From: Pseudogracilibacillus sp037071985
GTDB taxonomy: Bacteria > Bacillota > Bacilli > Bacillales > Amphibacillaceae
Direction of reading: 5' to 3'
Length of the DNA stretch: 64,000 bases
NCBI RefSeq assembly: GCF_037071985.1
Contig: NZ_JAXHDF010000003.1
Coordinates: 310,001-374,000 of the forward strand
Shown here: in pieces, positions 9,624 through 17,256 of the stretch
Layout: each line of letters starts with the position of its first letter
Position numbering within the stretch: position 1 is the stretch's first letter
The notes under the pieces: model-generated
The model's database searches: none
The model's input: the letters and a program-made list of their open reading frames with translations, nothing else
Told to the model about the DNA's origin: nothing
Made by a program: the position numbers and the translations under genes

Positions 9624-10303
9624 AAGTGATTGGAACATCCTTAAAGGATGTAAAAGCAGCTGAAAAGTATCATGCCGATCGAGTAGAGCTATGTCAAAGT
9701 ATAGCTGAAGATGGATTAACTCCGAGTTATGGGCTAATTAAGTCAGCTGTAGAAGCAGTGGATATACCGATCAATGTAATGGTTAGACCTCATAATAAAT
9801 CATTTGTTTATGATAAAGATAATCTCATAACGATGTGTGAGGATATTCAAGCAATTAAACAGATAGGGGCTAATGGGATCGTTATTGGTCCTCTTACGCG
9901 AGAAGGAATAATCGATGAGCCCGCGTTAAAAGTCTTATTAGAAGCTGCTGATGGCTTGGAAGTTACCTTTCATCGAGCATTTGATTTTGTAAGAGATCAA
10001 ATGGAAGCATTAGAAACAATTCTTAAGTACAAGCAAATTACAACTATTTTGACAGCTGGCGGTGACGGACCTGCAACCGATTCAGCTTCAAATATAATTC
10101 GTTTGAATGATAGAACAAAAGGGACTCATTTAACGATTATGCCAGGGCATGGGTTACGGATTGAAACATTACGTTCATTTTATGAAGAAGTCCAACCAAA
10201 AGCACTTCATTTTGGTTCAGGTGTAAGAGAAGACTTCGATTTTGATAAGGATCTTTCTAAAGAACAAATTACTAGGATTAAAGAGTTAACTAAAGCGATT
10301 TAA
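9614..10303 (+). CDS. cutC: CutC family TIM-barrel protein
   Basis: The family is annotated as copper homeostasis protein CutC. Recognisable blocks are DRVELCQSIAEDGLTPSYGLI (split here by family variation), VMVRPHNKSFVY and LEVTFHRAFDF. The start overlaps the ROK kinase stop, so the two are co-translated. An experimentally secure enzymatic role for bacterial CutC is lacking as far as I know. Its coupling with a fucosidase and a sugar kinase makes a sugar-related function more plausible here than copper handling; that is inference. The length of 229 aa is normal. Confidence 0.85.
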   Translation: MLLEVIGTSLKDVKAAEKYHADRVELCQSIAEDGLTPSYGLIKSAVEAVDIPINVMVRPHNKSFVYDKDNLITMCEDIQAIKQIGANGIVIGPLTREGIIDEPALKVLLEAADGLEVTFHRAFDFVRDQMEALETILKYKQITTILTAGGDGPATDSASNIIRLNDRTKGTHLTIMPGHGLRIETLRSFYEEVQPKALHFGSGVREDFDFDKDLSKEQITRIKELTKAI

Positions 10304-10392
10304 AGGCTCGTTTTATTAGACGTGATTAAGCCTTCATAGTATTAAAAAATATTAAAATCATAAACATGATAAAATGAATGTCATACACTCGT

Positions 10393-10444
10393 GAAAAAAA
10401 AGAAACCTAAGGCATATTTTATGCCATTAGGTTTCTTTTTTTCT
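10393..10444. terminator. Bidirectional rho-independent terminator between cutC and GDPD genes
   Basis: A long stem pairs AAGAAACCTAAGGCAT (10400-10415) with ATGCCATTAGGTTTCTT (10421-10437), with one bulge. It has an A-run on the left and a T-run on the right, so it can end transcripts from both converging genes. Confidence 0.85.
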
Positions 10445-10455
10445 TGCATTCAAAA

Positions 10456-11166
10456 CTACTTTAAGATCAGTGGGTCGTTTGTTATTAATCCATCGATACC
10501 TAATGACTCATACATATTTGCTTCATTCCGATTATTGACTGTATAAATATTTACTTCTATATTACGTTGATGAGCTTCGATAATCATCTCTTCCGTCACA
10601 TAGAAATGGTTAGGATGAATGCTATAAACACGTAAACCCGTATTCTGTATGTAATCAAATAGGTTAATTAAGTTGATATGAAATAGTAATCCTATTTTTG
10701 CATCTGGATCAATATTTGTTAATCTTTGTAAACTAACATGATCAAAAGCTGAATAGACAACTTTATTTTCAACGCCATGATGGTAAACGAGGTCAAGTAC
10801 CTTTCGTTCCAAATCTTTTGGGATAACAGGACCATTTTTTAACTCAATATGAATAGTTCTTGGTTGATCACTAATTAATGACAATGTTTCATCCAAGGTG
10901 GGGATCGTTTCTCCTTTGTATTTTTTGTTAAATGAAGAGCCGAAATCATACTTTTTCAGTTGGTCGACAGTCAAATTATGAATGTATCCTTTCCCATTAC
11001 TTGTCCGGTTAATTGTCGCATCATGACAAATTACTGGTACACCATCTTTCGAAAGTCTTACATCTAACTCAATAGCGTCTGCTTCTTGATCGAGTGCTTT
11101 TTTAAAAGCAGCTAACGTATTTTCTGGTGCATAAGCCGATGAACCACGATGAGCAATGATTTGCAT
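10456..11166 (-). CDS. Glycerophosphodiester phosphodiesterase (GDPD)
   Basis: Hydrolyses glycerophosphodiesters to glycerol-3-phosphate and an alcohol. The protein opens with IIAHRGSSAYAPENTLAAF, containing the catalytic HRG and metal-binding ENT. The later AIELDVRLSKDGVPVICHD supplies the second metal ligands and the catalytic His. No signal peptide is present, so this is the cytosolic UgpQ-like type (236 aa). It is read convergently with cutC. Confidence 0.92.
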   Translation of the reverse strand: MQIIAHRGSSAYAPENTLAAFKKALDQEADAIELDVRLSKDGVPVICHDATINRTSNGKGYIHNLTVDQLKKYDFGSSFNKKYKGETIPTLDETLSLISDQPRTIHIELKNGPVIPKDLERKVLDLVYHHGVENKVVYSAFDHVSLQRLTNIDPDAKIGLLFHINLINLFDYIQNTGLRVYSIHPNHFYVTEEMIIEAHQRNIEVNIYTVNNRNEANMYESLGIDGLITNDPLILK

Positions 11167-11576
11167 ATGTATCCCTTCTTCCGTAGAGTGTCTATGTTCA
11201 CTATAGCAAAAATTACAAAGAACAGACAGAGTAAGGGAAGTTAATTTAAATTTACGAACATAGAAATCTTCTAGACATTCATGTCATTTAAAAGTGTTTC
11301 TTATCATAACCCAAACAGACTACTAAGTTGCTCACTATCAAATTGAATTGCACTCAGTTCGCATTTGACGTTTAAGCACATCGTATCCCGCATGCCACTC
11401 AGCATAGCATAAATTGACTATGCACAATTCCCACGCCACTCGGCAACTCCTTATGTATTAGTGGCTTTGCCCCAAAAAACAAACGGAAACACTTTTACAG
11501 AGGCATTAAATATAATCAAATTAAAAACCACACGAAATATCATTTTTCGTGTGGCTATCTACAATCAATCTAAAAG
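11167..11576. other. Intergenic region without a recognised gene
   Basis: About 410 bases between the GDPD start and the msmX end. Apart from the msmX terminator at its right end, I see no open frame with a ribosome site. The stretch 11340-11460 has short echoes (CCACTCAGCATAG, CCACTCGGC) that may be worn repeats, with no clear identity. Confidence 0.4.
11521..11556 (-). terminator. Terminator of msmX
   Basis: A perfect 10-bp stem CCACACGAAA (11528-11537) with TTTCGTGTGG (11545-11554). On the minus strand it is followed by a T-run (plus-strand A-run 11523-11527), just downstream of the msmX stop. Confidence 0.85.
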
Positions 11577-12674
11577 TTATCTAATACGTAATTCTGTTTC
11601 TGGATCGAAATAATGACTGTTATCCATATCGAAATGCAATTTAAGCGTTGATCCCGCTAAAATTCCTGTTCGAGCATCGATTCGAGATACGATATTTTGT
11701 CCGTTTACTTCTCCATAAACGACTGTTTCAGAACCCATTAATTCTGCTACATCGACACGAATGGAAAGGTTTAATTCATTTGAATAATTCGGATCAGAAC
11801 TAGCATCATAAATATCTTCTGGACGAATCCCAAGGATGATCTCTTTATTTTCAAATCCATTATCTTTTAACATTTTAAGTTTGTCTTCTGGTATTTTAAC
11901 CGTATCGTCTCCTAATTGAATATGACCGTTTGTTAATTTACCGCGTAAGAAGTTCATTGCTGGCGAACCGATGAAACCACCTACAAATATGTTTTCTGGA
12001 TTGTCATAAATTTCTTTAGGAGTTCCGACTTGTTGAATAATTCCATCTTTCATAACAACAAGGCGTGTAGCCATTGTCATCGCTTCTGTCTGGTCATGAG
12101 TAACATAAATAGTAGTTGTCTGTAAGCGGCGATGAAGTTTTTGGATTTCGGCACGCATTTGCACACGTAATTTTGCATCAAGGTTGGATAATGGTTCATC
12201 CATTAAGAACACTTTTGGATCCCGAACAATTGCTCTTCCTAAAGCTACACGCTGGCGCTGACCACCTGAAAGTGCTTTTGGCTTTCTATCTAAAAAGTCT
12301 TCCAGCCCTAAAATTTTAGCCGCATTGTCTACACGTTTTTTAATCTCATCTTTTTTAAACTTACGCAATTTTAGACCGAATGCCATATTATCGTAAACAT
12401 TCATATGCGGATATAGTGCATAGTTTTGAAATACCATCGCAATGTCACGGTCTTTTGGTGCGACATCGTTCATTAATGTATTATCTATAAAAAGTTCCCC
12501 ATCGGAAATTTCTTCTAATCCTGCAATCATTCGAAGTGTTGTCGATTTTCCACAACCGGAAGGTCCTACAAACACAACAAATTCTTTATCTTCAATATGT
12601 AAATTGAAGTCTTTAACTGCAAGGACGTCTTTCCCGTATATTTTCTTGATGTTATTTAATTTAAGCTCTGCCAC
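11577..12674 (-). CDS. msmX: Multi-sugar ABC importer ATPase, MsmX/UgpC type
   Basis: A cytoplasmic ATPase that in Bacillus serves several carbohydrate ABC importers whose operons lack their own ATPase. Walker A GPSGCGKSTTLRMIAGL, signature LSGGQRQRVALGRAIVRDP, Walker B VFLMDEPLSNLDAKLR and the TOBE region after residue 290 are present. The frame starts with GTG at 12674, 8 bases after AGGGG. It stands alone, as msmX does in Bacillus. It could power the uptake of sugars released or used by the upstream locus, but it has no local permease. Confidence 0.88.
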   Translation of the reverse strand: MAELKLNNIKKIYGKDVLAVKDFNLHIEDKEFVVFVGPSGCGKSTTLRMIAGLEEISDGELFIDNTLMNDVAPKDRDIAMVFQNYALYPHMNVYDNMAFGLKLRKFKKDEIKKRVDNAAKILGLEDFLDRKPKALSGGQRQRVALGRAIVRDPKVFLMDEPLSNLDAKLRVQMRAEIQKLHRRLQTTTIYVTHDQTEAMTMATRLVVMKDGIIQQVGTPKEIYDNPENIFVGGFIGSPAMNFLRGKLTNGHIQLGDDTVKIPEDKLKMLKDNGFENKEIILGIRPEDIYDASSDPNYSNELNLSIRVDVAELMGSETVVYGEVNGQNIVSRIDARTGILAGSTLKLHFDMDNSHYFDPETELRIR

Positions 12675-12809
12675 ATCTTCATCCCCTTATGTATTAATCA
12701 TTACTGTTATTGTACGTGATAAAAGCGTTTTCATATATGACAACCTTGCACAAATTTCTCAAATGTTTTCGTGCATATTTACTAAATGAGCTCGTCAGAT
12801 AAGTGTGGG

Positions 12810-13688
12810 TTAGATTTTTTTGTTGGCAAGCAATGCTAATTTAACGGCGAGCGCTTCATCGAATCGTTGAATATTTACCCCAGTTTCATTGATAAATTTA
12901 TCTATTCTGTATTGTAAACTATTTCGATGCATGTACATTTTTTTTGCAGTTTCGGACACATTTAAATTACAGGAAAAAAACATTTCCAACGTTTTTAACA
13001 TTTCTTCATCTTCATAAAAATCTTTCAGAATTGATTGTACTAATTGGTCTTTCGTTGACCGATCAATATGATGTAATACTATATATGGAATTGATTCTGT
13101 ATAACTGATTACTTCTTTTTTTGTAACTTGAAAAGTCGTTATGCCACCTTGAATAATGGAATCGTAGTATTGATCCATACGTATTTGATTTTGTCTCGTA
13201 TCTCCAATAAAAAAACGAATATGAACGGATAAATCAGCCATTAATATGTCAATGATTTGTTCATAGTTGATTTGCTCGTCCGTTAACGAGATTGCTTCAA
13301 TTAATATTCCAGTTGTTTCACTACGCCATAAAATGGGAATGTATCTTCCGAATAACTCTTTAATTGCTTCGCTAAATGTAATTGGATCTATTTGATCAGG
13401 TTGCATAGAAAAATAGACAAATCGAAAGGGTTTAACATGCGTGTAATTTTCTTTTTCTTCGATTAATTGATGCCAAAATTTTTCATCTGCTGTTTTTTCA
13501 GGTAAGAGATGATTATACCTTTTTAAAAACGTAGATAATAGGGATATATCTTTTTCAGTTAGTTCATTTTGATGAATGCCCAAAATTTCTTTTTCTTCTG
13601 AAATGAACCATACATAATCATTTGTATTATTATCTAATGGATTATATCGTATAGTTGATGGATAAATTTTTACTAATTGATTGAACAT
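12810..13688 (-). CDS. PucR/CdaR-type transcriptional regulator
   Basis: A 292-residue protein with a C-terminal PucR-type helix-turn-helix (HTH_30): FSCNLNVSETAKKMYMHRNSLQYRI at about 245-270, followed by the usual GVNI-type end. The N-terminal 200 residues match no sensory domain I recognise. Relatives respond to sugar diacids or other small metabolites. It lies 135 bases upstream of msmX on the same strand and is divergent from guaA. Its target is unknown; msmX or itself would be the simplest guess. Confidence 0.75.
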   Translation of the reverse strand: MFNQLVKIYPSTIRYNPLDNNTNDYVWFISEEKEILGIHQNELTEKDISLLSTFLKRYNHLLPEKTADEKFWHQLIEEKENYTHVKPFRFVYFSMQPDQIDPITFSEAIKELFGRYIPILWRSETTGILIEAISLTDEQINYEQIIDILMADLSVHIRFFIGDTRQNQIRMDQYYDSIIQGGITTFQVTKKEVISYTESIPYIVLHHIDRSTKDQLVQSILKDFYEDEEMLKTLEMFFSCNLNVSETAKKMYMHRNSLQYRIDKFINETGVNIQRFDEALAVKLALLANKKI

Positions 13689-13778
13689 AAGAGAAGTCTC
13701 CTTGTGTATTTTATAAGCCGAAATATTTTGAATTTAGTTGTCTTTTTCTATATTACCAAATTTAAAGTCGAAATGTTG

Positions 13779-13811
13779 TATAATAGTCGAGTAGACTAGT
13801 GAGTGAGGAGA
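13779..13811 (+). promoter_or_regulatory. Promoter -10 and ribosome site of guaA
   Basis: A consensus TATAAT at 13779-13784 lies 39 bases before the chosen ATG; the -35 is poor. GAGGAG (13805-13810) is 7 bases before ATG 13818 and decides that start over the upstream GTG at 13803. No purine riboswitch fits in the 129-base gap. Confidence 0.55.
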
Positions 13812-13817
13812 GATAAT

Positions 13818-15353
13818 ATGAGTAAAAAGGAAGTAGTGTTAGTTATCGATTTTGGTAGCCCGTACAATCAGCTACTTACAAGGCATATAAGAGAACTGGG
13901 TGTTTATAGTGAATTGCGCCCCCATACAGTTAAGGTAGAAGAGGTGAAGGCGCTCGATCCAAAAGCAATCATATTATCGGGTGGACCATATTCTCTTCAT
14001 GATGAATATAAATATCGTGTCGATGAATCTATACTAAATAGTGGAATACCGATCTTTGGTATCTGTTATGGCGCTCAATTAATAGCGGAACATTTTGGTG
14101 GAAAAGTAGAACATCGAAGTGAGCGATCCTACAATACTAAAAAAATTAATGTGTTAAACGATAATGCACTGTTCGGTGATGTACCAAAAGAGCAAACAGT
14201 ATACATAAGTGAAGGAGATGAAATTTTAGCCGCACCTGATTCGTTCAATGTGGACGCAAAAGCTTCCGATGATTCCATTGCTGCATTCAGTAATGAAAAA
14301 GATAATATGTACGGTGTATTATTTTATCCAGAAGTATCAGAGTCAGAATATGGGTCCGACATCTTAAAAAACTTCTTATATACTGTTAGTAAATGTAAAG
14401 GTGACTGGTCCATCGACAGATTTATTGAAACAGAATTAAATCGTATTAAAGAAGTGGTCGGGGACAAAAAAGTATTGTGTGCCCTTAGTGGAGGGGTTGA
14501 TTCTTCTGTAGTTGCTGCATTAATTCATAAAGCAATCGGCGACCAACTAACATGTATTTTTGTTGATCATGGATTACTTCGTAAAAATGAAGTAAATGAT
14601 GTAATGGAGTCACTGGCAGAAGATTTTCATATGAATATTATTCAAGTCGATTCAGCCGAGCGCTTTTTGTCAAAACTTGAAGGGGTGGAAGACCCAGAGA
14701 AAAAACGAAAAATAATTGGAAATGAGTTTATTGAAGTATTTGATGAAGAGGCGGCAAAGCTAACAGATGTTGATTTTCTAGCACAAGGCACATTATATAG
14801 CGATGTAATTGAAAGTGGAACGGAAACTGGAAAAATGGTTAAATCTCACCATAATGTTGGGGGATTACCTGAGGACATGCAGTTTGAACTAATTGAACCA
14901 ATCCGGACACTTTTCAAAGATGAAGTTCGTGAATTAGGTACAGCTTTAGGTTTACCGGATCGAATTGTTTGGCGTCAGCCATTCCCTGGTCCAGGACTCG
15001 GGATTCGAGTTTTAGGAGAAGTCACGCAAGAAAAATTAGCGATCGTCCGAGAAGCAGACGCAATTTTGCGAGAAGAAATAGCTCTGGCTGGACTTGATCG
15101 TGATATTTGGCAATACTTCGCTATTTTACCAAATATCCGCAGTGTAGGGGTACGTGACGACGAACGTTCATATGATTACACTGTCGGTCTGCGAGCGGTT
15201 CATTCTGTCGATGGAATGACATCAGATTGGGCAAGAATTGACTGGGACATTTTAGATAAGATTTCTCGAAGAATCGTATCTGAGGTAGAACAAGTTAACC
15301 GAGTTGTATATGATATAACAAGCAAGCCGCCAGCGACGATTGAGTGGGAATAA
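13818..15353 (+). CDS. guaA: GMP synthase with degenerate glutaminase domain; its 3' end is the ICE attachment site
   Basis: GuaA converts XMP to GMP. The C-terminal synthetase half looks intact: P-loop LSGGVDSSVVAAL, KSHHNVGGLPEDM, WRQPFPGPGLGIRVLG and the end SKPPATIEWE. In the N-terminal class-I glutaminase half the nucleophile is kept (Cys83 in FGICYGAQL). The catalytic His of the usual FHPEV motif, however, is Tyr170 (FYPEV, codon TAT at 14325). The usual SHGD is SEGD, and DFGSQ is DFGSP. The enzyme may therefore use free ammonia, or be a second, diverged copy. Length (511 aa) is normal. The last codons form the recombination core GAGTGGGAATAA used by the downstream ICE. Confidence 0.93.
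   Translation: MSKKEVVLVIDFGSPYNQLLTRHIRELGVYSELRPHTVKVEEVKALDPKAIILSGGPYSLHDEYKYRVDESILNSGIPIFGICYGAQLIAEHFGGKVEHRSERSYNTKKINVLNDNALFGDVPKEQTVYISEGDEILAAPDSFNVDAKASDDSIAAFSNEKDNMYGVLFYPEVSESEYGSDILKNFLYTVSKCKGDWSIDRFIETELNRIKEVVGDKKVLCALSGGVDSSVVAALIHKAIGDQLTCIFVDHGLLRKNEVNDVMESLAEDFHMNIIQVDSAERFLSKLEGVEDPEKKRKIIGNEFIEVFDEEAAKLTDVDFLAQGTLYSDVIESGTETGKMVKSHHNVGGLPEDMQFELIEPIRTLFKDEVRELGTALGLPDRIVWRQPFPGPGLGIRVLGEVTQEKLAIVREADAILREEIALAGLDRDIWQYFAILPNIRSVGVRDDERSYDYTVGLRAVHSVDGMTSDWARIDWDILDKISRRIVSEVEQVNRVVYDITSKPPATIEWE
15342..15353 (+). repeat. attL core at the guaA 3' end (core copy 1)
   Basis: GAGTGGGAATAA encodes the last residues of GuaA and its stop. The same core recurs at 41318, 46192, 54996 and (10 of 12 bases) 57734. 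The guaA 3' end is a known insertion hotspot for genomic islands. Confidence 0.8.
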
Positions 15354-15439
15354 TTCACTAGATGCATTTGAAGTGAAAACGTTGATTTGACTGCATTTCA
15401 ATGGTATGTAAAATGGATGAAATGATTAAAAATGAATAG

Positions 15440-15465
15440 GTTCTCCGCCAAGATTCCGCCAGAGG
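15440..15465 (+). repeat. Left-end integrase arm-type repeats
   Basis: TCCGCCAAGAT (15444-15454) is followed directly by TTCCGCCAGAG (15454-15464). The same two words, in reverse order, lie at the right end of the ICE (41236-41259) and again at 54914-54937. This is expected for arm-type binding sites of a Tn916-like integrase; the role is inferred. Confidence 0.6.
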
Positions 15466-15480
15466 AAACGGAGAAAAATG

Positions 15481-15515
15481 AGGGATATTGTGTAAAAGCA
15501 GTATCTCTTTTTTTA
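15481..15515 (+). terminator. Terminator in the ICE left end
   Basis: A 10-bp stem (15481-15490 with 15499-15508, including two G-U pairs) is followed by seven T residues. It lies downstream of guaA and inside the element. Confidence 0.7.
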
Positions 15516-15611
15516 TTTCTCTATAATCTTAAAGTCACTATTTATCAGTATTTTGCACATTAATTATTAGAAAAAGAGATAAAGCATTAATAAATTTAAT
15601 TAGCACATCTA

Positions 15612-15653
15612 AGCAACCTTTGAGAGCTTCCTCCGCCAAAGGGTGCTTTTTTG
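15612..15653 (+). terminator. Terminator or attenuator before the first ICE gene
   Basis: A stem AGCAACCTTTG (15612-15622) with CAAAGGGTGCT (15636-15646) has one mismatch and is followed by TTTTTT. It stands 35 bases before the first small gene, so it may attenuate transcription entering from guaA. Confidence 0.65.
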
Positions 15654-15687
15654 TTATGACTGTTTATGAAAGTGAGTGTGATCTCTT

Positions 15688-15882
15688 TTGGGAGAACAGG
15701 AAATCTATGAACAAAAGGTTTTGGAGTGGATTGATGACCATTTTGTTTTACAGGAAATTGAGATAGAAAACTTTCCGTTTTTTCCTTATGGGAAATTAAT
15801 ACGGGATGAAAATGGAGAAACAATGGTTGTATTTTGGTGTGTCATTTATGGACGTGTGGATTATCGTTTACATGACGCATAA
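15688..15882 (+). CDS. Small hypothetical protein at ICE left end
   Basis: A 64-residue acidic protein with no family I recognise. It begins TTG (MGEQEIYEQKVLEW) and ends 18 bases before the methylase gene on the same strand, which supports it being real. The ribosome site is weak, so the start is uncertain; no ATG lies in the first third of the frame. Probably co-transcribed with the MT-A70 gene. Confidence 0.5.
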   Translation: MGEQEIYEQKVLEWIDDHFVLQEIEIENFPFFPYGKLIRDENGETMVVFWCVIYGRVDYRLHDA

Positions 15883-15900
15883 ACAGTTAGGAGTGAAAAA

Positions 15901-16449
15901 ATGAATTATCCTATTATTTATGCCGATCCGCCTTGGCAGTATCGCCAAAGTAAAGGACAAGGAGTCGCAGAAAATCATTATCGAACAATGAATATTAATG
16001 ATATATGTAACTTACCAATTGACACTATCTCTCACAAAGATAGTGTTTTATTTTTATGGGCGACCTTCCCTATGTTAAAGGAAGCCTTAAAAGTCATGGC
16101 AGAATGGGGATTTACATTTAAAACTGTTGCTTTTGTTTGGGTGAAACAAAATAAGTCAGGGAATGGTTTTTTCTTTGGTTTGGGATACTGGACACGCTCG
16201 AATGCGGAAATCTGTTTATTGGGTGTCAAAGGTCGTCCGAAAAGAGTATCGAAAAAGGTTCATCAGTTGATTGTCAGTCCATTGGAAAAGCACAGTAAAA
16301 AACCAGATATAGCTAGGGATAAAATTGTTGAACTCATGGGTGATTTACCACGTATTGAATTATTCGCTAGACAACGTGCTGCTGGATGGGATGCTTGGGG
16401 AAATGAAGTGGAAAATAGTCTAACTTTAGATAATTTGCAAAAGGAATGA
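15901..16449 (+). CDS. MT-A70 family adenine-N6 DNA methyltransferase
   Basis: Transfers a methyl group from AdoMet to N6 of adenine. The protein opens with YADPPWQYRQSKGQG, the DPPW catalytic motif of MT-A70/ParB-linked methylases. The FLWATFPMLKEALKVMAEWGF and AEICLLGVKGRPKR blocks typical of the family follow. Length (182 aa) is normal and GGAG lies before the ATG. As a solitary methylase beside the transfer genes it may protect the element from host restriction on entry, complementing ArdA. Its recognition site is unknown. Confidence 0.88.
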   Translation: MNYPIIYADPPWQYRQSKGQGVAENHYRTMNINDICNLPIDTISHKDSVLFLWATFPMLKEALKVMAEWGFTFKTVAFVWVKQNKSGNGFFFGLGYWTRSNAEICLLGVKGRPKRVSKKVHQLIVSPLEKHSKKPDIARDKIVELMGDLPRIELFARQRAAGWDAWGNEVENSLTLDNLQKE

Positions 16450-16548
16450 TGTCTTTATGAGTGAATTTCCTACTCGTTCCCCTCCTATTCTTTTTCTTTC
16501 TATATGAACGGTTAAACAAAAGATAAAACAAGAAAAGAGGTCTGTATT

Positions 16549-16863
16549 ATGGAACTAAAATATGTGATTCCAAACCTTGAAAAAACCTTTGGAAACTTAG
16601 AATATGCGGGAGAAGGAAAAGTCGAACAGCGCAGAATTAATGGACGTATGACCACTCTTTCTCGGAGCTATAATCTGTATTCTGATATTCAACGTGCAGA
16701 TGATATTGAGGTGGTTCTCCCACAAGAAGCAGGAGAAAAATTCTTTGAACATGAGGAAAAAGTAAAACTAGTCAATGCAAGAATTACCGCAGAGGGTTAT
16801 AAAATTGGGGAACGCGGCTTCACAAATTATATTTTACATGCAGATGACATGGTAAAAGCATAA
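16549..16863 (+). CDS. DUF961/YdcP family ICE protein (Tn916 Orf23-like)
   Basis: A 104-residue protein of the DUF961 family, found at the start of transfer modules in Tn916 and ICEBs1 (YdcP). The start MELKYVIPNLEKTFGNLEY and the segment RSYNLYSDIQRADDIEVVLP are recognisable. AAGAGG precedes the ATG. The second DUF961 gene follows after 12 bases. Work on ICEBs1 and Tn916 links these small proteins to replication and to helicase recruitment; the role here is by homology. Confidence 0.85.
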   Translation: MELKYVIPNLEKTFGNLEYAGEGKVEQRRINGRMTTLSRSYNLYSDIQRADDIEVVLPQEAGEKFFEHEEKVKLVNARITAEGYKIGERGFTNYILHADDMVKA

Positions 16864-16875
16864 GGAGGAAAAAAC

Positions 16876-17256
16876 ATGAGATTAGCACAAGGTATTGTCA
16901 TTGACAAAGAAAAGACATTTGGTTTATTAAAATTTTCCGCATTACGACGTGAAGTGTTTCTTCAAAATGAAGACGGTACGGTGTCAACCGAGGTAAAGGA
17001 ACGCACCTATGACTTAAAATCTCGTGAACAAGGACGCATGATTCAAGTGAGTATTCCTGCTTCCGTTCCCTTAAAAGAATTTGATTATAATGCGGAAGTC
17101 GAAATCATTAATCCTGTCGCCGATACGGTCGCAAATGCAACATTTCGAGGGGCAGATGTTGATTGGTATATTAAAGCAGATGATCTGGTCTTAAAGGGAA
17201 AAGCGACAATACCAACTAGTAACATCCCAAAGTCTACCCCTAGTAAGGAAAAATAG
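16876..17256 (+). CDS. DUF961/YdcP family ICE protein (Tn916 Orf22-like)
   Basis: The second DUF961 paralogue, 126 residues, beginning MRLAQGIVIDKEKTFGLLKF. It shares with its neighbour the KTFG start and the DLKSREQGRMIQVSIP core. A strong AAGGAGG precedes the ATG. Its stop overlaps the GTG of the coupling-protein gene by one base, so translation is probably coupled. The Lys/Ser/Pro-rich tail is likely disordered. Confidence 0.85.
   Translation: MRLAQGIVIDKEKTFGLLKFSALRREVFLQNEDGTVSTEVKERTYDLKSREQGRMIQVSIPASVPLKEFDYNAEVEIINPVADTVANATFRGADVDWYIKADDLVLKGKATIPTSNIPKSTPSKEK

Larger units (their letters stand above)
15354..15687. other. ICE left-end non-coding region
   Basis: It holds the arm-type repeats and two terminator-like hairpins. 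One pairs AGGGATATTG (15481) with CAGTATCTCT (15499). The other pairs AGCAACCTTTG (15612) with CAAAGGGTGCT (15636); each is followed by a T-run. They probably stop guaA read-through and control entry into the ICE genes. Confidence 0.6.

Noticed and set aside
12116..12789. Plus-strand frames opposite msmX
   Set aside because: They are antisense shadows of a well-identified ATPase gene and have no ribosome sites.
13689..13817. Purine riboswitch before guaA
   Set aside because: The gap is too short, and the conserved loop words and stems of the purine aptamer are not present.
15631..15640. A third CCGCCAAA arm-type site at the ICE left end
   Set aside because: The word is part of the terminator stem at 15612-15646, and the partner word is missing.
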